A stretch of DNA of 10,912 nucleotides. Origin: REEB48 sp964355085 (GTDB taxonomy: Bacteria; Patescibacteriota; Minisyncoccia; UBA6257; 02-FULL-45-10c). Shown one piece after another: positions 1 to 6,633 of the stretch (position 1 is its first letter; each line of letters opens with the position of its first letter). The stretch spans positions 1 through 10,912 of the forward strand of contig CAYHBW010000027.1 in the NCBI GenBank assembly GCA_964355085.1. The letters are read 5' to 3'. The position numbers and the translations under genes are program-made. The notes beneath the pieces were generated by a model. That model was not told where the DNA came from and did no database searches. It saw only the letters and a list, made by a program, of their open reading frames with translations.

Positions 1-974
1 ATGAGGATCTTGTTCAGATCGAGACTTATGGCGTGGACGGTTGAGGTAAGCTCCTTGATGACGCTGTCCAGATTATAATGGCGGCTGAAAAACACCCTGT
101 CCGTCCTGTCTTCCACGAATTTCTTGAGCGGTTCGAATGTGAGAGTTATGAAAAGAGAAACCATGAGTAATGAGGTGGTTCCGCCGATATACTGACTCAA
201 CAGGCCGGTCAGAGAAACGTATATGAAGGCGATGATGGCGAAAAGGATCGAAAAAACAGCACCCATCCTGACGACCAGCCATGTCTCCAGAAGATGATGC
301 TTGAGAATCGCATAGGCGGTCAGGGTTGTGAAAATAAGCATCGAAATCGCCGGTCCGAATACGCTAAACTGGGCAATTCCGTAGACCGGAAGAATGATAT
401 TCGTCAAAATTCCGATTGTAACGAAGGTAATGACTCCGATAAAAACATAAAAAATCTGCGCTCGCTCCCTCGGTGATCTGTTCTGGCGGTAAGCCCCGGC
501 AAGGCGGTACAGTCCGAATCCAAAATAAACCAACAGGCAGATCAGCAGGGCCAAATAAAGCCGTCCCGGTATGAATCCGGTGCCCCATGTTTCCAGAGAT
601 ATGCTTTCCACATTGTAATCCGTGGGAAAGAAAAAAACCGAAATAACCGGAACAAAAAACATCGCAATGAATTTGAACCGTGAAACCTCGCTTGTCTGGC
701 GCGGGAAATAGTATGTGAAATAAAGAAAAAGAGGACAGAAAAAGAACGGCCCGATTATGCAGGCGCGGGCGAACCAAAGCGCCCAGAATTCCGAACCCTG
801 GAATCCGAGTATGTCCGATAAAGACGAACTGATGATCCAGGAGGCGAAAAAAAAGATCGTCACCCCGAAAACCTGATTGATCTTCCGGCCGGGATTCTGC
901 CTCAAGACAAACAAACTCAAACCGAGTACGAAAAGCGAGACGACCAGATCGAAAACAGTTATGAAAGTTGTCAT
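1..974 (-). CDS. 7TM-type membrane sensor protein, N-terminal part (probable sensor histidine kinase), cut by the left edge
   Basis: The frame opens at ATG 974-972 and stays open to base 1, so 324 residues are visible and the C-terminus lies outside the window. The visible part is a chain of about seven to nine hydrophobic segments. It ends in a juxtamembrane stretch containing TFEPLKKFVEDRTDRVFF and then SRHYNLDSVIKELTSTVHAI. In known proteins the 'PLK..V.DRVFF.R.Y...' segment joins an N-terminal histidine-kinase 7TM domain (HisK_N_7TM type) to GAF and kinase domains. The natural reading is therefore an inner-membrane signal sensor. The output domain (histidine kinase or diguanylate cyclase) cannot be seen, so the kinase label is inferred. 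An extended -10 (TGCTATAAT, 1018-1010) lies 35 nt upstream of the ATG, and no clear Shine-Dalgarno precedes the start. A terminator at 1037-1060 separates it from the upstream gene. Confidence 0.8.
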   Translation of the reverse strand, partial: MTTFITVFDLVVSLFVLGLSLFVLRQNPGRKINQVFGVTIFFFASWIISSSLSDILGFQGSEFWALWFARACIIGPFFFCPLFLYFTYYFPRQTSEVSRFKFIAMFFVPVISVFFFPTDYNVESISLETWGTGFIPGRLYLALLICLLVYFGFGLYRLAGAYRQNRSPRERAQIFYVFIGVITFVTIGILTNIILPVYGIAQFSVFGPAISMLIFTTLTAYAILKHHLLETWLVVRMGAVFSILFAIIAFIYVSLTGLLSQYIGGTTSLLMVSLFITLTFEPLKKFVEDRTDRVFFSRHYNLDSVIKELTSTVHAISLDLNKIL

Positions 975-1009
975 TGTCTGCGGTTTCTTGCTTGCAAGGA
1001 TTTAACTTC

Positions 1010-1018
1010 ATTATAGCA
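1010..1018 (-). promoter_or_regulatory. Extended -10 promoter of the 7TM sensor gene
   Basis: The minus strand reads TGCTATAAT, a perfect -10 hexamer with the TGn extension that can replace a -35 box. No good -35 is visible (TTATTC at 17 bp). The predicted start near 1003 gives a leader of about 30 nt before the ATG at 974. Confidence 0.6.
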
Positions 1019-1036
1019 GATGGCCGCGCGACGAAT

Positions 1037-1060
1037 AAAAAACCACGAACTTATTCGTGG
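1037..1060 (-). terminator. Intrinsic terminator after the AdoMet-decarboxylase-like gene
   Basis: Minus-strand stem CCACGAA / TTCGTGG (7 perfect base pairs, 1060-1043) has a TAAG loop and is followed at once by six T. It begins 15 nt after the stop codon at 1076. Confidence 0.85.
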
Positions 1061-1075
1061 ACTAATCAAGTAGAT

Positions 1076-1552
1076 TTAAGCTCTTATTCTTCCGTATCTG
1101 GTGCCACGGAGAATGAAATGCTCTTCCGACTCTTTGGCTCCAAACCAGATTTTAACATGCTTGGCGACCTTCCTCCGGTTAAATTTCCGACAACTGTAAA
1201 TGTCGATTGTTATGAAATTCTTGACCGTAAGCGTGTGGATCTGGATCCCAGACTCGACAAGCGGAACCCATCCCGACAGACCGCGCTTGCTCGGATATTT
1301 CTCATGATCCGTCCTGACCACCGTCGGTTCCGATTGCTTGTGCATTTTCAGGAAAGCGACAAGCTTATTCAGGAAATCATAGGTGTCATCCATATCATCG
1401 CAAAGATTCTTTTTACAGCCGTAAAGATCCAGTAGAAGAGAATAACCGAATGGCTTATCGCTCTTCGAGGGGCACAGGCAAGATCCGCAGGGCTTGCTCA
1501 CCACCAGATCCAAACGCTTGACGGCTTTCTTGGAAGACCGTTCTTTGCGCAT
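1076..1552 (-). CDS. S-adenosylmethionine decarboxylase-like pyruvoyl enzyme (SpeD/AdoMetDC family), possibly with changed substrate
   Basis: This 158-residue protein carries the prokaryotic AdoMetDC core: SLLLDLYGC near residue 38, then GLSGWVPLVESGIQIHT, then TIDIYSC. The family's working residues align at exact spacing: processing Ser101 after Glu100 (Ser63 in the Thermotoga enzyme), Ser93 (Ser55), His106 (His68) and Cys121 (Cys83). It should therefore cut itself into beta and alpha chains and form a pyruvoyl cofactor. Unlike true AdoMetDCs, ESH reads ESG and the HTWPE motif reads HTLTV. The aromatic and acidic residues that, from memory, hold the adenosyl group are thus missing. An N-terminal extension of about 30 residues is basic and holds Cys22, Cys25 and Cys27. 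No spermidine synthase is present here. Relatives lacking AdoMet activity act as ornithine or arginine decarboxylases, and that is the leading alternative. The ATG at 1552 is the only ATG after the upstream in-frame stop, but its Shine-Dalgarno is poor. Confidence 0.8.
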   Translation of the reverse strand: MRKERSSKKAVKRLDLVVSKPCGSCLCPSKSDKPFGYSLLLDLYGCKKNLCDDMDDTYDFLNKLVAFLKMHKQSEPTVVRTDHEKYPSKRGLSGWVPLVESGIQIHTLTVKNFITIDIYSCRKFNRRKVAKHVKIWFGAKESEEHFILRGTRYGRIRA

Positions 1553-1564
1553 GACTCATATCCA

Positions 1565-1592
1565 TTGTATGTGTCCTGAAATTAATTATACT
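1565..1592 (+). promoter_or_regulatory. Plus-strand promoter of the GNAT-like gene
   Basis: A -35-like TTGTAT (1565-1570), a 16-bp spacer and TATACT (1587-1592) form a plausible sigma70-type promoter. A Shine-Dalgarno-like GAAGGTGG (1611-1618) follows, just before the GTG start at 1622. The two -10 boxes of this divergent pair overlap (1587-1590), so both cannot be occupied at once. Confidence 0.5.
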
Positions 1593-1613
1593 TATAAACA
1601 GGACTTTAAAGAA
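1585..1613 (-). promoter_or_regulatory. Minus-strand promoter of the AdoMetDC-like gene
   Basis: A perfect TATAAT lies at 1590-1585. The -35 region at the usual distance is poor (TTCTTT, 1613-1608). The predicted start near 1578 gives a leader of about 25 nt. It overlaps the -10 of the divergent gene on the other strand. Confidence 0.5.
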
Positions 1614-1621
1614 GGTGGCCT

Positions 1622-2215
1622 GTGGAAAACAAACAAGGAGTCATCATAGTATCCAAAATTGACGACGAGGAAATACGCGAACAGATCTGGAAAATATACG
1701 AGGATTCTTTCGCCGGGAAAGAAGTGGAATGCGTCCAGAATCAGAAATGCTATCACCGGAATTCTTTCATGGCTGCGCTGACCGATCCGGACTACCTGAA
1801 ATATTATATGGAGATTGACGGGAAAGTCGTCGCCTACATGCTTTCAACCGGCAATCTGCAGAAAGCCAGTATCACCTACATGAACCCGGAAAGATACCAG
1901 CATCTGTTTCCGGAATTCCTTCCGGACAGGATATACTACTGCACCTCGCTCGCTGTCGTGCCGGGAATGCGGTCCCAAAGATATTTCTACCGCCTGATGA
2001 GCGCTTATCTGGAAAACGTCCTGGTAAATCTCAAGGGAATGCACGCTTTTGATTTTTCCCACGAGACGATACCAAATCTTCCTGCCGTCCTTTCCAAAAT
2101 GGGGGAAAAACTCTTCAAGGAAGGAAAGCTGCCCAGTAGATTCGTTTACACCAAAGTCGGGGCGCAGGAATTCGGAGCGCTTGTTCCGGAAAAACCGAAA
2201 GATACCACCGGATGA
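1622..2215 (+). CDS. GNAT-fold acyltransferase-like protein
   Basis: This 197-residue protein starts at GTG 1622, supported by GAAGGTGG four bases upstream. The order of elements suggests a GNAT domain: an N-terminal helix region, a beta hairpin around YYMEIDGKVVAYML (61-74), and a beta-4/alpha-3 unit, IYYCTSLAVVPGMRSQRYFYRLM (104-126). In typical members this last unit holds the acetyl-CoA pyrophosphate loop (Q/R)xxGx(G/A). Here the loop reads RSQRYF, with both glycines replaced, so CoA binding may be weak or altered. The protein is the only plus-strand gene and is transcribed away from the AdoMetDC-like gene. A shared role, such as acylating the amine that enzyme makes, is only a guess from position. 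Family assignment is moderate; substrate unknown. Confidence 0.6.
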   Translation: MENKQGVIIVSKIDDEEIREQIWKIYEDSFAGKEVECVQNQKCYHRNSFMAALTDPDYLKYYMEIDGKVVAYMLSTGNLQKASITYMNPERYQHLFPEFLPDRIYYCTSLAVVPGMRSQRYFYRLMSAYLENVLVNLKGMHAFDFSHETIPNLPAVLSKMGEKLFKEGKLPSRFVYTKVGAQEFGALVPEKPKDTTG

Positions 2216-2228
2216 ACGGTGGTTTTTT
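2204..2228 (+). terminator. Intrinsic terminator overlapping the stop codon of the GNAT-like gene
   Basis: Stem ACCACCG / CGGTGGT (2204-2210 and 2217-2223) has loop GATGAA and is followed by a T run to 2228. The TGA stop (2213-2215) lies inside the loop. The minus-strand copy has a poorer T run but may also stop the converging zinc-ribbon transcript. Confidence 0.85.
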
Positions 2229-2451
2229 ATTGCGGCATGCGGAGATCGATATCGGAATTGATGGTCACGATTATATTTTTCTGGCAATGAGGACAGCGCA
2301 TTATGAATGAAACCTCGCCGATGGCGGTTTCTATATTGAACTCTTTGAAAAGCACGCCCCGGCAATTCGGACAGTTGGCAATCTTCATAGCGCCTTTTTT
2401 ACTTGTATGTTTTCCGGATTCTTTTCCGGCGAAATCATTTTCAATATCCAT
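2227..2451 (-). CDS. Small zinc-ribbon protein
   Basis: This 74-residue protein has two CxxC knuckles, NCPNC (residues 26-30) and RCPHC (52-56), about 22 residues apart. That is the layout of a single zinc ribbon, as in small nucleic-acid-binding or Com-like proteins. Its role is unknown. Two starts are possible. The ATG at 2451 sits exactly where transcription from the upstream promoter should begin, giving a leaderless mRNA. The ATG at 2388 (53 residues, beginning MKIANCPNC) has AAAAAAGG just upstream. The first 21 residues are polar and lysine-rich, so either form keeps the whole ribbon. The gene converges on the GNAT-like gene, and the stop codons are 12 bases apart. Confidence 0.65.
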   Translation of the reverse strand: MDIENDFAGKESGKHTSKKGAMKIANCPNCRGVLFKEFNIETAIGEVSFIMRCPHCQKNIIVTINSDIDLRMPQ

Positions 2452-2456
2452 GGGTT

Positions 2457-2485
2457 ATCATAAATTTACACGAAATTCCGGACAA
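2457..2485 (-). promoter_or_regulatory. Sigma70-type promoter of the zinc-ribbon gene
   Basis: TTGTCC (2485-2480), a 17-bp spacer and TATGAT (2462-2457) are on the minus strand. The A of the ATG at 2451 is six bases past the -10, which predicts a leaderless transcript. Confidence 0.6.
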
Positions 2486-2498
2486 TGCAACGGGAAAT

Positions 2499-3767
2499 CT
2501 AAATTTCAAACCAGCCACGGATGATGTTTTTCTTTATAAAATCGGCCACCCGGTCCTCGCCGAGATGGCTTATGAATATCTTGTTCCAAAGCGCCTCCTG
2601 ATGATGATAGAGGTATTTGATCATCTGTTTTTCCATGACCAGGGACATAACCGTATCCACAAGATTGAAACTGACGAGGATATCCCGTCCGACTTCGTCT
2701 TTGAAATAATCCCCGACCCAGCCGAGATCTTTCCAGAAATGCAGACCGTCCTTCAGTTCATTGAGAACTTCCGGAACCTTTACGATCCCATTCTCCGCCT
2801 TTTCCCAATGCATCGCCTCCGGATTCACATGCGGCTCGAAAAGCCGCCAGTCATTCTCATCGTCCTTGGCCAGATAACGCTGGACTATCAGTACATTCGA
2901 ACGCTTGGCCTCCTTCAGCATCTGCGGAAGCCGCTTCTCAAGTACATCTCCTCGCAGAAGTGAAATCAGATTTTTTGAAAATTTTTCCTCATCTCCGGAA
3001 AACATCCGGAAAAGATCGCTGTAAAAATAGATTTCATTGAAATAATGATTGAGAAGAGACAGAAGACGCAAAGTTTCGCCCGCGAAACCCAGGCTGACCG
3101 GAATCACGAAAATCACCCCAAGTTCCTTGAGATGGCTGACGTTATGATATTTCTTCTTGGTGAATTTTCCCGCCGCCACGACCCATTTCTGCCCGAGAAC
3201 CTTTGAAGTTATGTCTCGTTCCTCGAAATCATCGGGAGTGAGATGTTCATATTGCCGGAAAAAAACTTCGTTCAGCCAATTGGAGCTTTCCAGGAAACGG
3301 AGGGAACAATAGACTTCCAGCAGATCCTCTTTCGCGAGCATTGCGTCCACGGTGTCATAACCAAGCGCGGCCATTACGAGTCTCGGCGGTTCATTGTAAA
3401 GAAATTTACGGGCGACCTCTTTCTTGAGGAAAAAACCCTTCTGTTTTCCGGATACTGATTCCGCCAGATAAAGGATGCGCAGGGCTTCTTCGGGAATGGA
3501 AAGATTTGGACGGCGGAGACCGTCGTAGATTTTTATATCATCGGCTTCAACCTTGCTGATAAGCGCATCATAAATGTCATAAACTCCGACATTCCTTCCC
3601 AGTCCCAGGAAATCAAGGCGATCCCTGACAATGGCGTCATTCTGATCCACGATCTGCTCCATCACTCCGACCTTACCGGAAGCTCTTTCCAAATCGGCGC
3701 AAACCGCCTCGAGTATGTGCCGATCGGTACGCAGAACAGCCGACAATTTATTGCATTTCTCGTGCAT
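2499..3767 (-). CDS. Uncharacterised 422-residue protein, co-transcribed with the PfkB kinase
   Basis: I do not recognise the family. The protein is soluble, with no signal peptide and no clear membrane segment, and is rich in charged residues. Predicted helices cover most of the first half, including a leucine- and alanine-rich stretch at 94-160. A more beta-like core follows at 190-245: a basic KKKYHN cluster near 205, then HLKELGVIFVIPVSLGF and NHYFNEIYFY. A helical C-terminal part ends in RGWFEI. Tryptophans recur in the second half (W195, W327, W341, W365, W370, W404, W419). No catalytic motif was identified. Its start is 5 nt past the kinase stop codon with no promoter or terminator between, so the two are probably one transcript and may share a job in sugar or nucleotide metabolism. 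The coding call is firm from length, frame and codon pattern. Confidence 0.85.
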   Translation of the reverse strand: MHEKCNKLSAVLRTDRHILEAVCADLERASGKVGVMEQIVDQNDAIVRDRLDFLGLGRNVGVYDIYDALISKVEADDIKIYDGLRRPNLSIPEEALRILYLAESVSGKQKGFFLKKEVARKFLYNEPPRLVMAALGYDTVDAMLAKEDLLEVYCSLRFLESSNWLNEVFFRQYEHLTPDDFEERDITSKVLGQKWVVAAGKFTKKKYHNVSHLKELGVIFVIPVSLGFAGETLRLLSLLNHYFNEIYFYSDLFRMFSGDEEKFSKNLISLLRGDVLEKRLPQMLKEAKRSNVLIVQRYLAKDDENDWRLFEPHVNPEAMHWEKAENGIVKVPEVLNELKDGLHFWKDLGWVGDYFKDEVGRDILVSFNLVDTVMSLVMEKQMIKYLYHHQEALWNKIFISHLGEDRVADFIKKNIIRGWFEI

Positions 3768-3772
3768 ATTTT

Positions 3773-4798
3773 TTACAATTTTTGAACTTTAACCGGAAAA
3801 TTTTTCCACCGATTTTTTTGAAATCCCCTCCCAGTAAGTATGCCTTCTGTGGCGCCTATGCTTTCGACCACTGAAGTTGCATTTGCGCTTGCCAATCTTA
3901 TTGCATATTTTATATCCTCTGTAGAAAATTCCTTAATTCCTGATTCCTTATTCCTGGCCATCAGTCCGGCGACAAAACCCGAACCGAAAGCATCCCCTGC
4001 CCCTGTCCTGTCCGCGATCCTCCTCTCTTTAAAAATCCCGGCCTTATACAGAAACTCGCCATCGGAAACCGTAACTCCCGCGGATCCGTCCGTTACAGCC
4101 ACTATTCCCGGAGTCATTTTGTCTAATTTTCTGAATACTTCTTTTTCTTTTCTGAATGACATACCGACAAGATCAGCCGCCTCTCCTTTGTTTAAAACCA
4201 GAAAAGACAGGTCTTTCAGCGCCGAAACTATCTGCGGACGCTTATGGCGGATATGATGGCCGCTTGGATTGAAAGCGACTTTGATCTTGTTTTTCCTGGC
4301 AAAAGAAAGAAGCGGCTTCAGAAATTTATCCGACTCTCCGGCCAAAGAAAGATACCACCAGGAACTTTTCAGGCGACTCCAGGGAATATCCCCAATTTTC
4401 ATGGTATCCGAAGCGCCATGATAACCGAGAATCGTACGCTCACCTTTCTCGAGAAGTAAAACTGAATAAGCCGTCGGTTTTTCATCTGAAACGGCCAGTA
4501 AAGGATTCGCATTTTCACTCTTCAATCTCGAGAAAATTTCTTTTCCGGAAAGATCGTTTCCGACCTTGCCGAAACAGGCGGTCCGGAAGCCCTGCCTGGC
4601 GAAAGTCACGCCGGCATTGGCGGAGTTTCCGCCGATGGTGATATGGACATTTTTTATTTCCAGCTTCTCCCCGTACGGCAATATCAAAGCTTCTCCGGAA
4701 GGCGCCTTGGGGAATTTTCCGGTCATGAAATCTCCTTCGAGAAAATTATCCCTGGTGATCGAGCCGATGGTCACTATGTCGAATGCGTTTTTCCTCAT
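3773..4798 (-). CDS. PfkB-family carbohydrate/nucleoside kinase
   Basis: This 341-residue protein transfers phosphate from ATP to a sugar or nucleoside hydroxyl in the cytoplasm. Both family signatures are present. The N-terminal one begins GGNSANAGVTFARQGF (56-71) and runs to KVGNDLSG. The C-terminal one is DRTGAGDAFGSGF (263-275), whose Asp269 is the expected catalytic base and whose GAG forms the anion hole. An NxxE metal motif is seen at Asn203-Glu206. The start matches the family opening DIVTIGSITRD, with an Asp that usually contacts the substrate. Length fits ribokinase, adenosine kinase and fructokinase. The neighbouring pentose-phosphate genes favour ribokinase or nucleoside kinase, but the substrate cannot be read from sequence alone. 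It heads a two-gene unit with the 422-residue protein. No Shine-Dalgarno is seen; a TATGAT at 4816-4811 could be its -10. Confidence 0.9.
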   Translation of the reverse strand: MRKNAFDIVTIGSITRDNFLEGDFMTGKFPKAPSGEALILPYGEKLEIKNVHITIGGNSANAGVTFARQGFRTACFGKVGNDLSGKEIFSRLKSENANPLLAVSDEKPTAYSVLLLEKGERTILGYHGASDTMKIGDIPWSRLKSSWWYLSLAGESDKFLKPLLSFARKNKIKVAFNPSGHHIRHKRPQIVSALKDLSFLVLNKGEAADLVGMSFRKEKEVFRKLDKMTPGIVAVTDGSAGVTVSDGEFLYKAGIFKERRIADRTGAGDAFGSGFVAGLMARNKESGIKEFSTEDIKYAIRLASANATSVVESIGATEGILTGRGFQKNRWKNFPVKVQKL

Positions 4799-4810
4799 TT
4801 GTTTAATTTT

Positions 4811-4816
4811 ATCATA
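4811..4816 (-). promoter_or_regulatory. Possible -10 element of the PfkB-kinase transcript
   Basis: The minus strand reads TATGAT, 12 bases upstream of the ATG at 4798 and just past the terminator of the preceding gene. No convincing -35 is visible. If used, the leader would be under 10 nt. Confidence 0.3.
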
Positions 4817-4830
4817 GTTCCGCCCGCAAT

Positions 4831-4856
4831 AAAAAACGCCCCGTAAATACGGGGCG
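4831..4856 (-). terminator. Intrinsic terminator after the M50 protease gene
   Basis: Minus-strand stem CGCCCCGT / ACGGGGCG (8 perfect base pairs, 4856-4837) has loop ATTT and is followed by TTTTTT. It starts 5 bases past the stop codon at 4862-4864. Confidence 0.92.
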
Positions 4857-4861
4857 CGAAA

Positions 4862-5488
4862 CTAAACGCCTGCCAGAAAAATCCTTATGAAAATCGACAT
4901 CAAAGGAGCGACTATGAAGCCGATCACATAAGGCATCAGCATAAGAAGCAGGAACATGGCTATGCCTGGATTGCTTTCGATCCTCATGCGCATTTCATAC
5001 GGAAGCCAGACGCCCCAGATCCTCCAGCCGTCCAGCGGAGGAAAGGGCATGAGATTGAAAACCGCCAGCATCAGATTTATCCGCATCACCGACAGAGAAA
5101 TCATGATCGCAGAAAATGAATCTCCCGCCTGGACCTGCGCTCCGGATAAAACCAGCAAACGGATCAGGACGGCGGCGAGAATCGCCAGCGCAAAATTGAT
5201 CAATATTCCGGAAAGAGTGACCCAAAGCTCCGCCTTCCTGTTAGGCAACGAGTTAAAATCGACAGGAACTGGTTTAGCCCAGCCGAAAATCGGAGCGCCG
5301 GAAAACAGGCAGAACAATGGGACCAGAATCGTTCCGATCAGATCGACATGAGCCAGCGGATCCAGCGTCAGCCGGCCTGCCCGTTTAGCCGTATCATCGC
5401 CGAAATAAAGCGCCGAATAACCATGGGCGATTTCATGCAGAATCACTGATATGAAAAGGATCAGAAGATAAACCAGATTGACCTGCAT
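4862..5488 (-). CDS. Site-2-type intramembrane metalloprotease (peptidase M50)
   Basis: This 208-residue polytopic membrane protein has the zinc-binding HEIAH motif at residues 18-22, inside the first membrane segment. The third zinc ligand is Asp153 in NLMPFPPLDGWR, matching the family's N-P-x-D-G-type motif. Between them is GAPIFGWAKPVPVDFNSLPNRK, typical of the short PDZ-less M50 subgroup. Five or six hydrophobic segments are visible, and no PDZ or CBS domain is present. Such enzymes cut membrane-embedded substrates, but this subgroup's substrate is generally unknown. The ATG is supported by GGAG eight bases upstream, one of the few clear Shine-Dalgarno sequences here. Terminators on both sides make it a single-gene unit. 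Confidence 0.92.
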   Translation of the reverse strand: MQVNLVYLLILFISVILHEIAHGYSALYFGDDTAKRAGRLTLDPLAHVDLIGTILVPLFCLFSGAPIFGWAKPVPVDFNSLPNRKAELWVTLSGILINFALAILAAVLIRLLVLSGAQVQAGDSFSAIMISLSVMRINLMLAVFNLMPFPPLDGWRIWGVWLPYEMRMRIESNPGIAMFLLLMLMPYVIGFIVAPLMSIFIRIFLAGV

Positions 5489-5551
5489 TGATTTTTCTCC
5501 GGATATGAATGAACTGACAATATCTTTGCATAAAAATCCGGAATAAGCAAT

Positions 5552-5586
5552 AAAAAAACGCCTTGACCTTGGTCGGGGCGTTTTTT
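5552..5586 (-). terminator. Hairpin terminator after the transketolase C-terminal gene (possibly works both ways)
   Basis: The hairpin is CGCC ... GAC-CAAG-GTC ... GGCG, flanked by A and T runs on both strands. On the minus strand it has a 2x2 internal mismatch (CC/AA) and ends in seven T. On the plus strand the same positions are G-U pairs. The TAA stop at 5587-5585 overlaps the edge of this element. Confidence 0.75.
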
Positions 5587-6598
5587 ACTGTTTTCTCCTT
5601 AAAACTCTTTTGACCGCTTCCTTTATGTCAGTCACTCCCATTCCGTATTTTTCGATCAGCTCTTTCGGCGCGCCGGACTCGCCGAAAACATTCTGCATGC
5701 CGATGAATTCCATAGGCACCGGATTATTTTTCGCCATAAGTTCAGCCACCGCACCGCCGAGACCACCGGAAATCTGATGTTCCTCGACTGTCACTATCGC
5801 TCCGCAATCTTCCGCGGCCTTCAATAAAGCGTTTTCGTCCAGCGGCTTGATAGTATGATTATTTATGACCAGAGTGCCGATTCCCTCCGCATCCAGTTCT
5901 TTCGCCGCCTGCAAAGCATAATGGACAAGCGATCCGCAGCCGATTATCGCCGCCTGCGGTTTTTTTGATTTTCCTCCTTTGCCGCCGGACTCCCAGAAAA
6001 TTTCCGCCTTCCCCATCCGGAAAGGAGTGGCGTCAGTCGTGAACACCGGCATTTTCTCCCGGCCGAATCTCAAATAAACCGGTCCCCAGACTTTTGCCGA
6101 AGCGACAGTGGCTTTTCTCGCCTCAATGGCGTCGCAAGGGACAATCACGCGCATATTCGCCATGACCCTCATTGTCGCTATATCCTCCACCGCCTGATGA
6201 GTCGCGCCGTCAGGACCGACGGAAATTCCGGCATGCGCGCCGGCGATCTTCACATTGGAATCATTATAAGAAATAGTCGTGCGGATCTGCTCCCAATTTC
6301 TTCCAGGAGAAAAAGTCGCATAGGAAGAAATGAACGGTATCTTTCCGCTGATGCCGAGACCAGAAGCGACAGTCGCAAGATTCTGTTCGGCGACGCCCAT
6401 CTCGAAAAACCTGTCGGGAAATTTCCGTGAAAAGGCCTCTGAACGGGTCGATTCAGTCAGATCCGCGCAAAGAACGACGACGTTCGGATCGGCGTCTCCG
6501 GCGATCACAAGCCCCTCGCCGTAACCATCCCTGGTAGGGCGCTGTTCAATGTCGCTTTCAAAAGTTTTTGCGTTCAATTTAGCTAATTTATTGAGCAT
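5585..6598 (-). CDS. Transketolase, C-terminal subunit (pyrimidine-binding and C-terminal domains)
   Basis: This 337-residue protein is the second half of a split transketolase. With the N-terminal half encoded upstream (7112-7975) it moves two-carbon units between sugar phosphates, using thiamine diphosphate at the subunit interface. Visible landmarks are FFEMGVAEQNLATVASGLG (64-82), where Glu71 is the residue that activates the thiamine ring, and AHAGISVGPDGATHQAVED (121-139), with His122 and His134 in the active-site region. The C-terminal domain follows, with AAIIGCGSLVHYALQAA and EEHQISGGLGGAVAE. The first 20 residues or so form a short leader. No Shine-Dalgarno is seen before the ATG. 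Unusually, it is separated from the N-terminal half by about 510 bases holding a small membrane-protein gene. Equivalent E1-type proteins (1-deoxyxylulose-phosphate synthase, pyruvate dehydrogenase) share the fold, but the partner half fits transketolase. Confidence 0.92.
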   Translation of the reverse strand: MLNKLAKLNAKTFESDIEQRPTRDGYGEGLVIAGDADPNVVVLCADLTESTRSEAFSRKFPDRFFEMGVAEQNLATVASGLGISGKIPFISSYATFSPGRNWEQIRTTISYNDSNVKIAGAHAGISVGPDGATHQAVEDIATMRVMANMRVIVPCDAIEARKATVASAKVWGPVYLRFGREKMPVFTTDATPFRMGKAEIFWESGGKGGKSKKPQAAIIGCGSLVHYALQAAKELDAEGIGTLVINNHTIKPLDENALLKAAEDCGAIVTVEEHQISGGLGGAVAELMAKNNPVPMEFIGMQNVFGESGAPKELIEKYGMGVTDIKEAVKRVLRRKQ

Positions 6599-6633
6599 CG
6601 ATTTTTAAATTTTTCATTTCAAAAATTTTCTTC

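Noticed and set aside
364..1011. A 215-codon minus-strand frame over the left region
   Set aside because: It is a shadow of the 7TM protein. The frame from ATG 974 has clean hydrophobic segments and the known juxtamembrane motif, while this one gives a Cys/His/Arg-rich composition with no order.
968..1435. A plus-strand frame opposite the AdoMetDC-like gene
   Set aside because: The minus strand carries the conserved catalytic residues at exact spacing; the plus frame has no recognisable motif and no ribosome site.
2403..2963. A 186-codon plus-strand frame opposite the 422-residue gene
   Set aside because: It crosses the zinc-ribbon promoter and start, has no ribosome site and mirrors the longer, better-composed minus frame.
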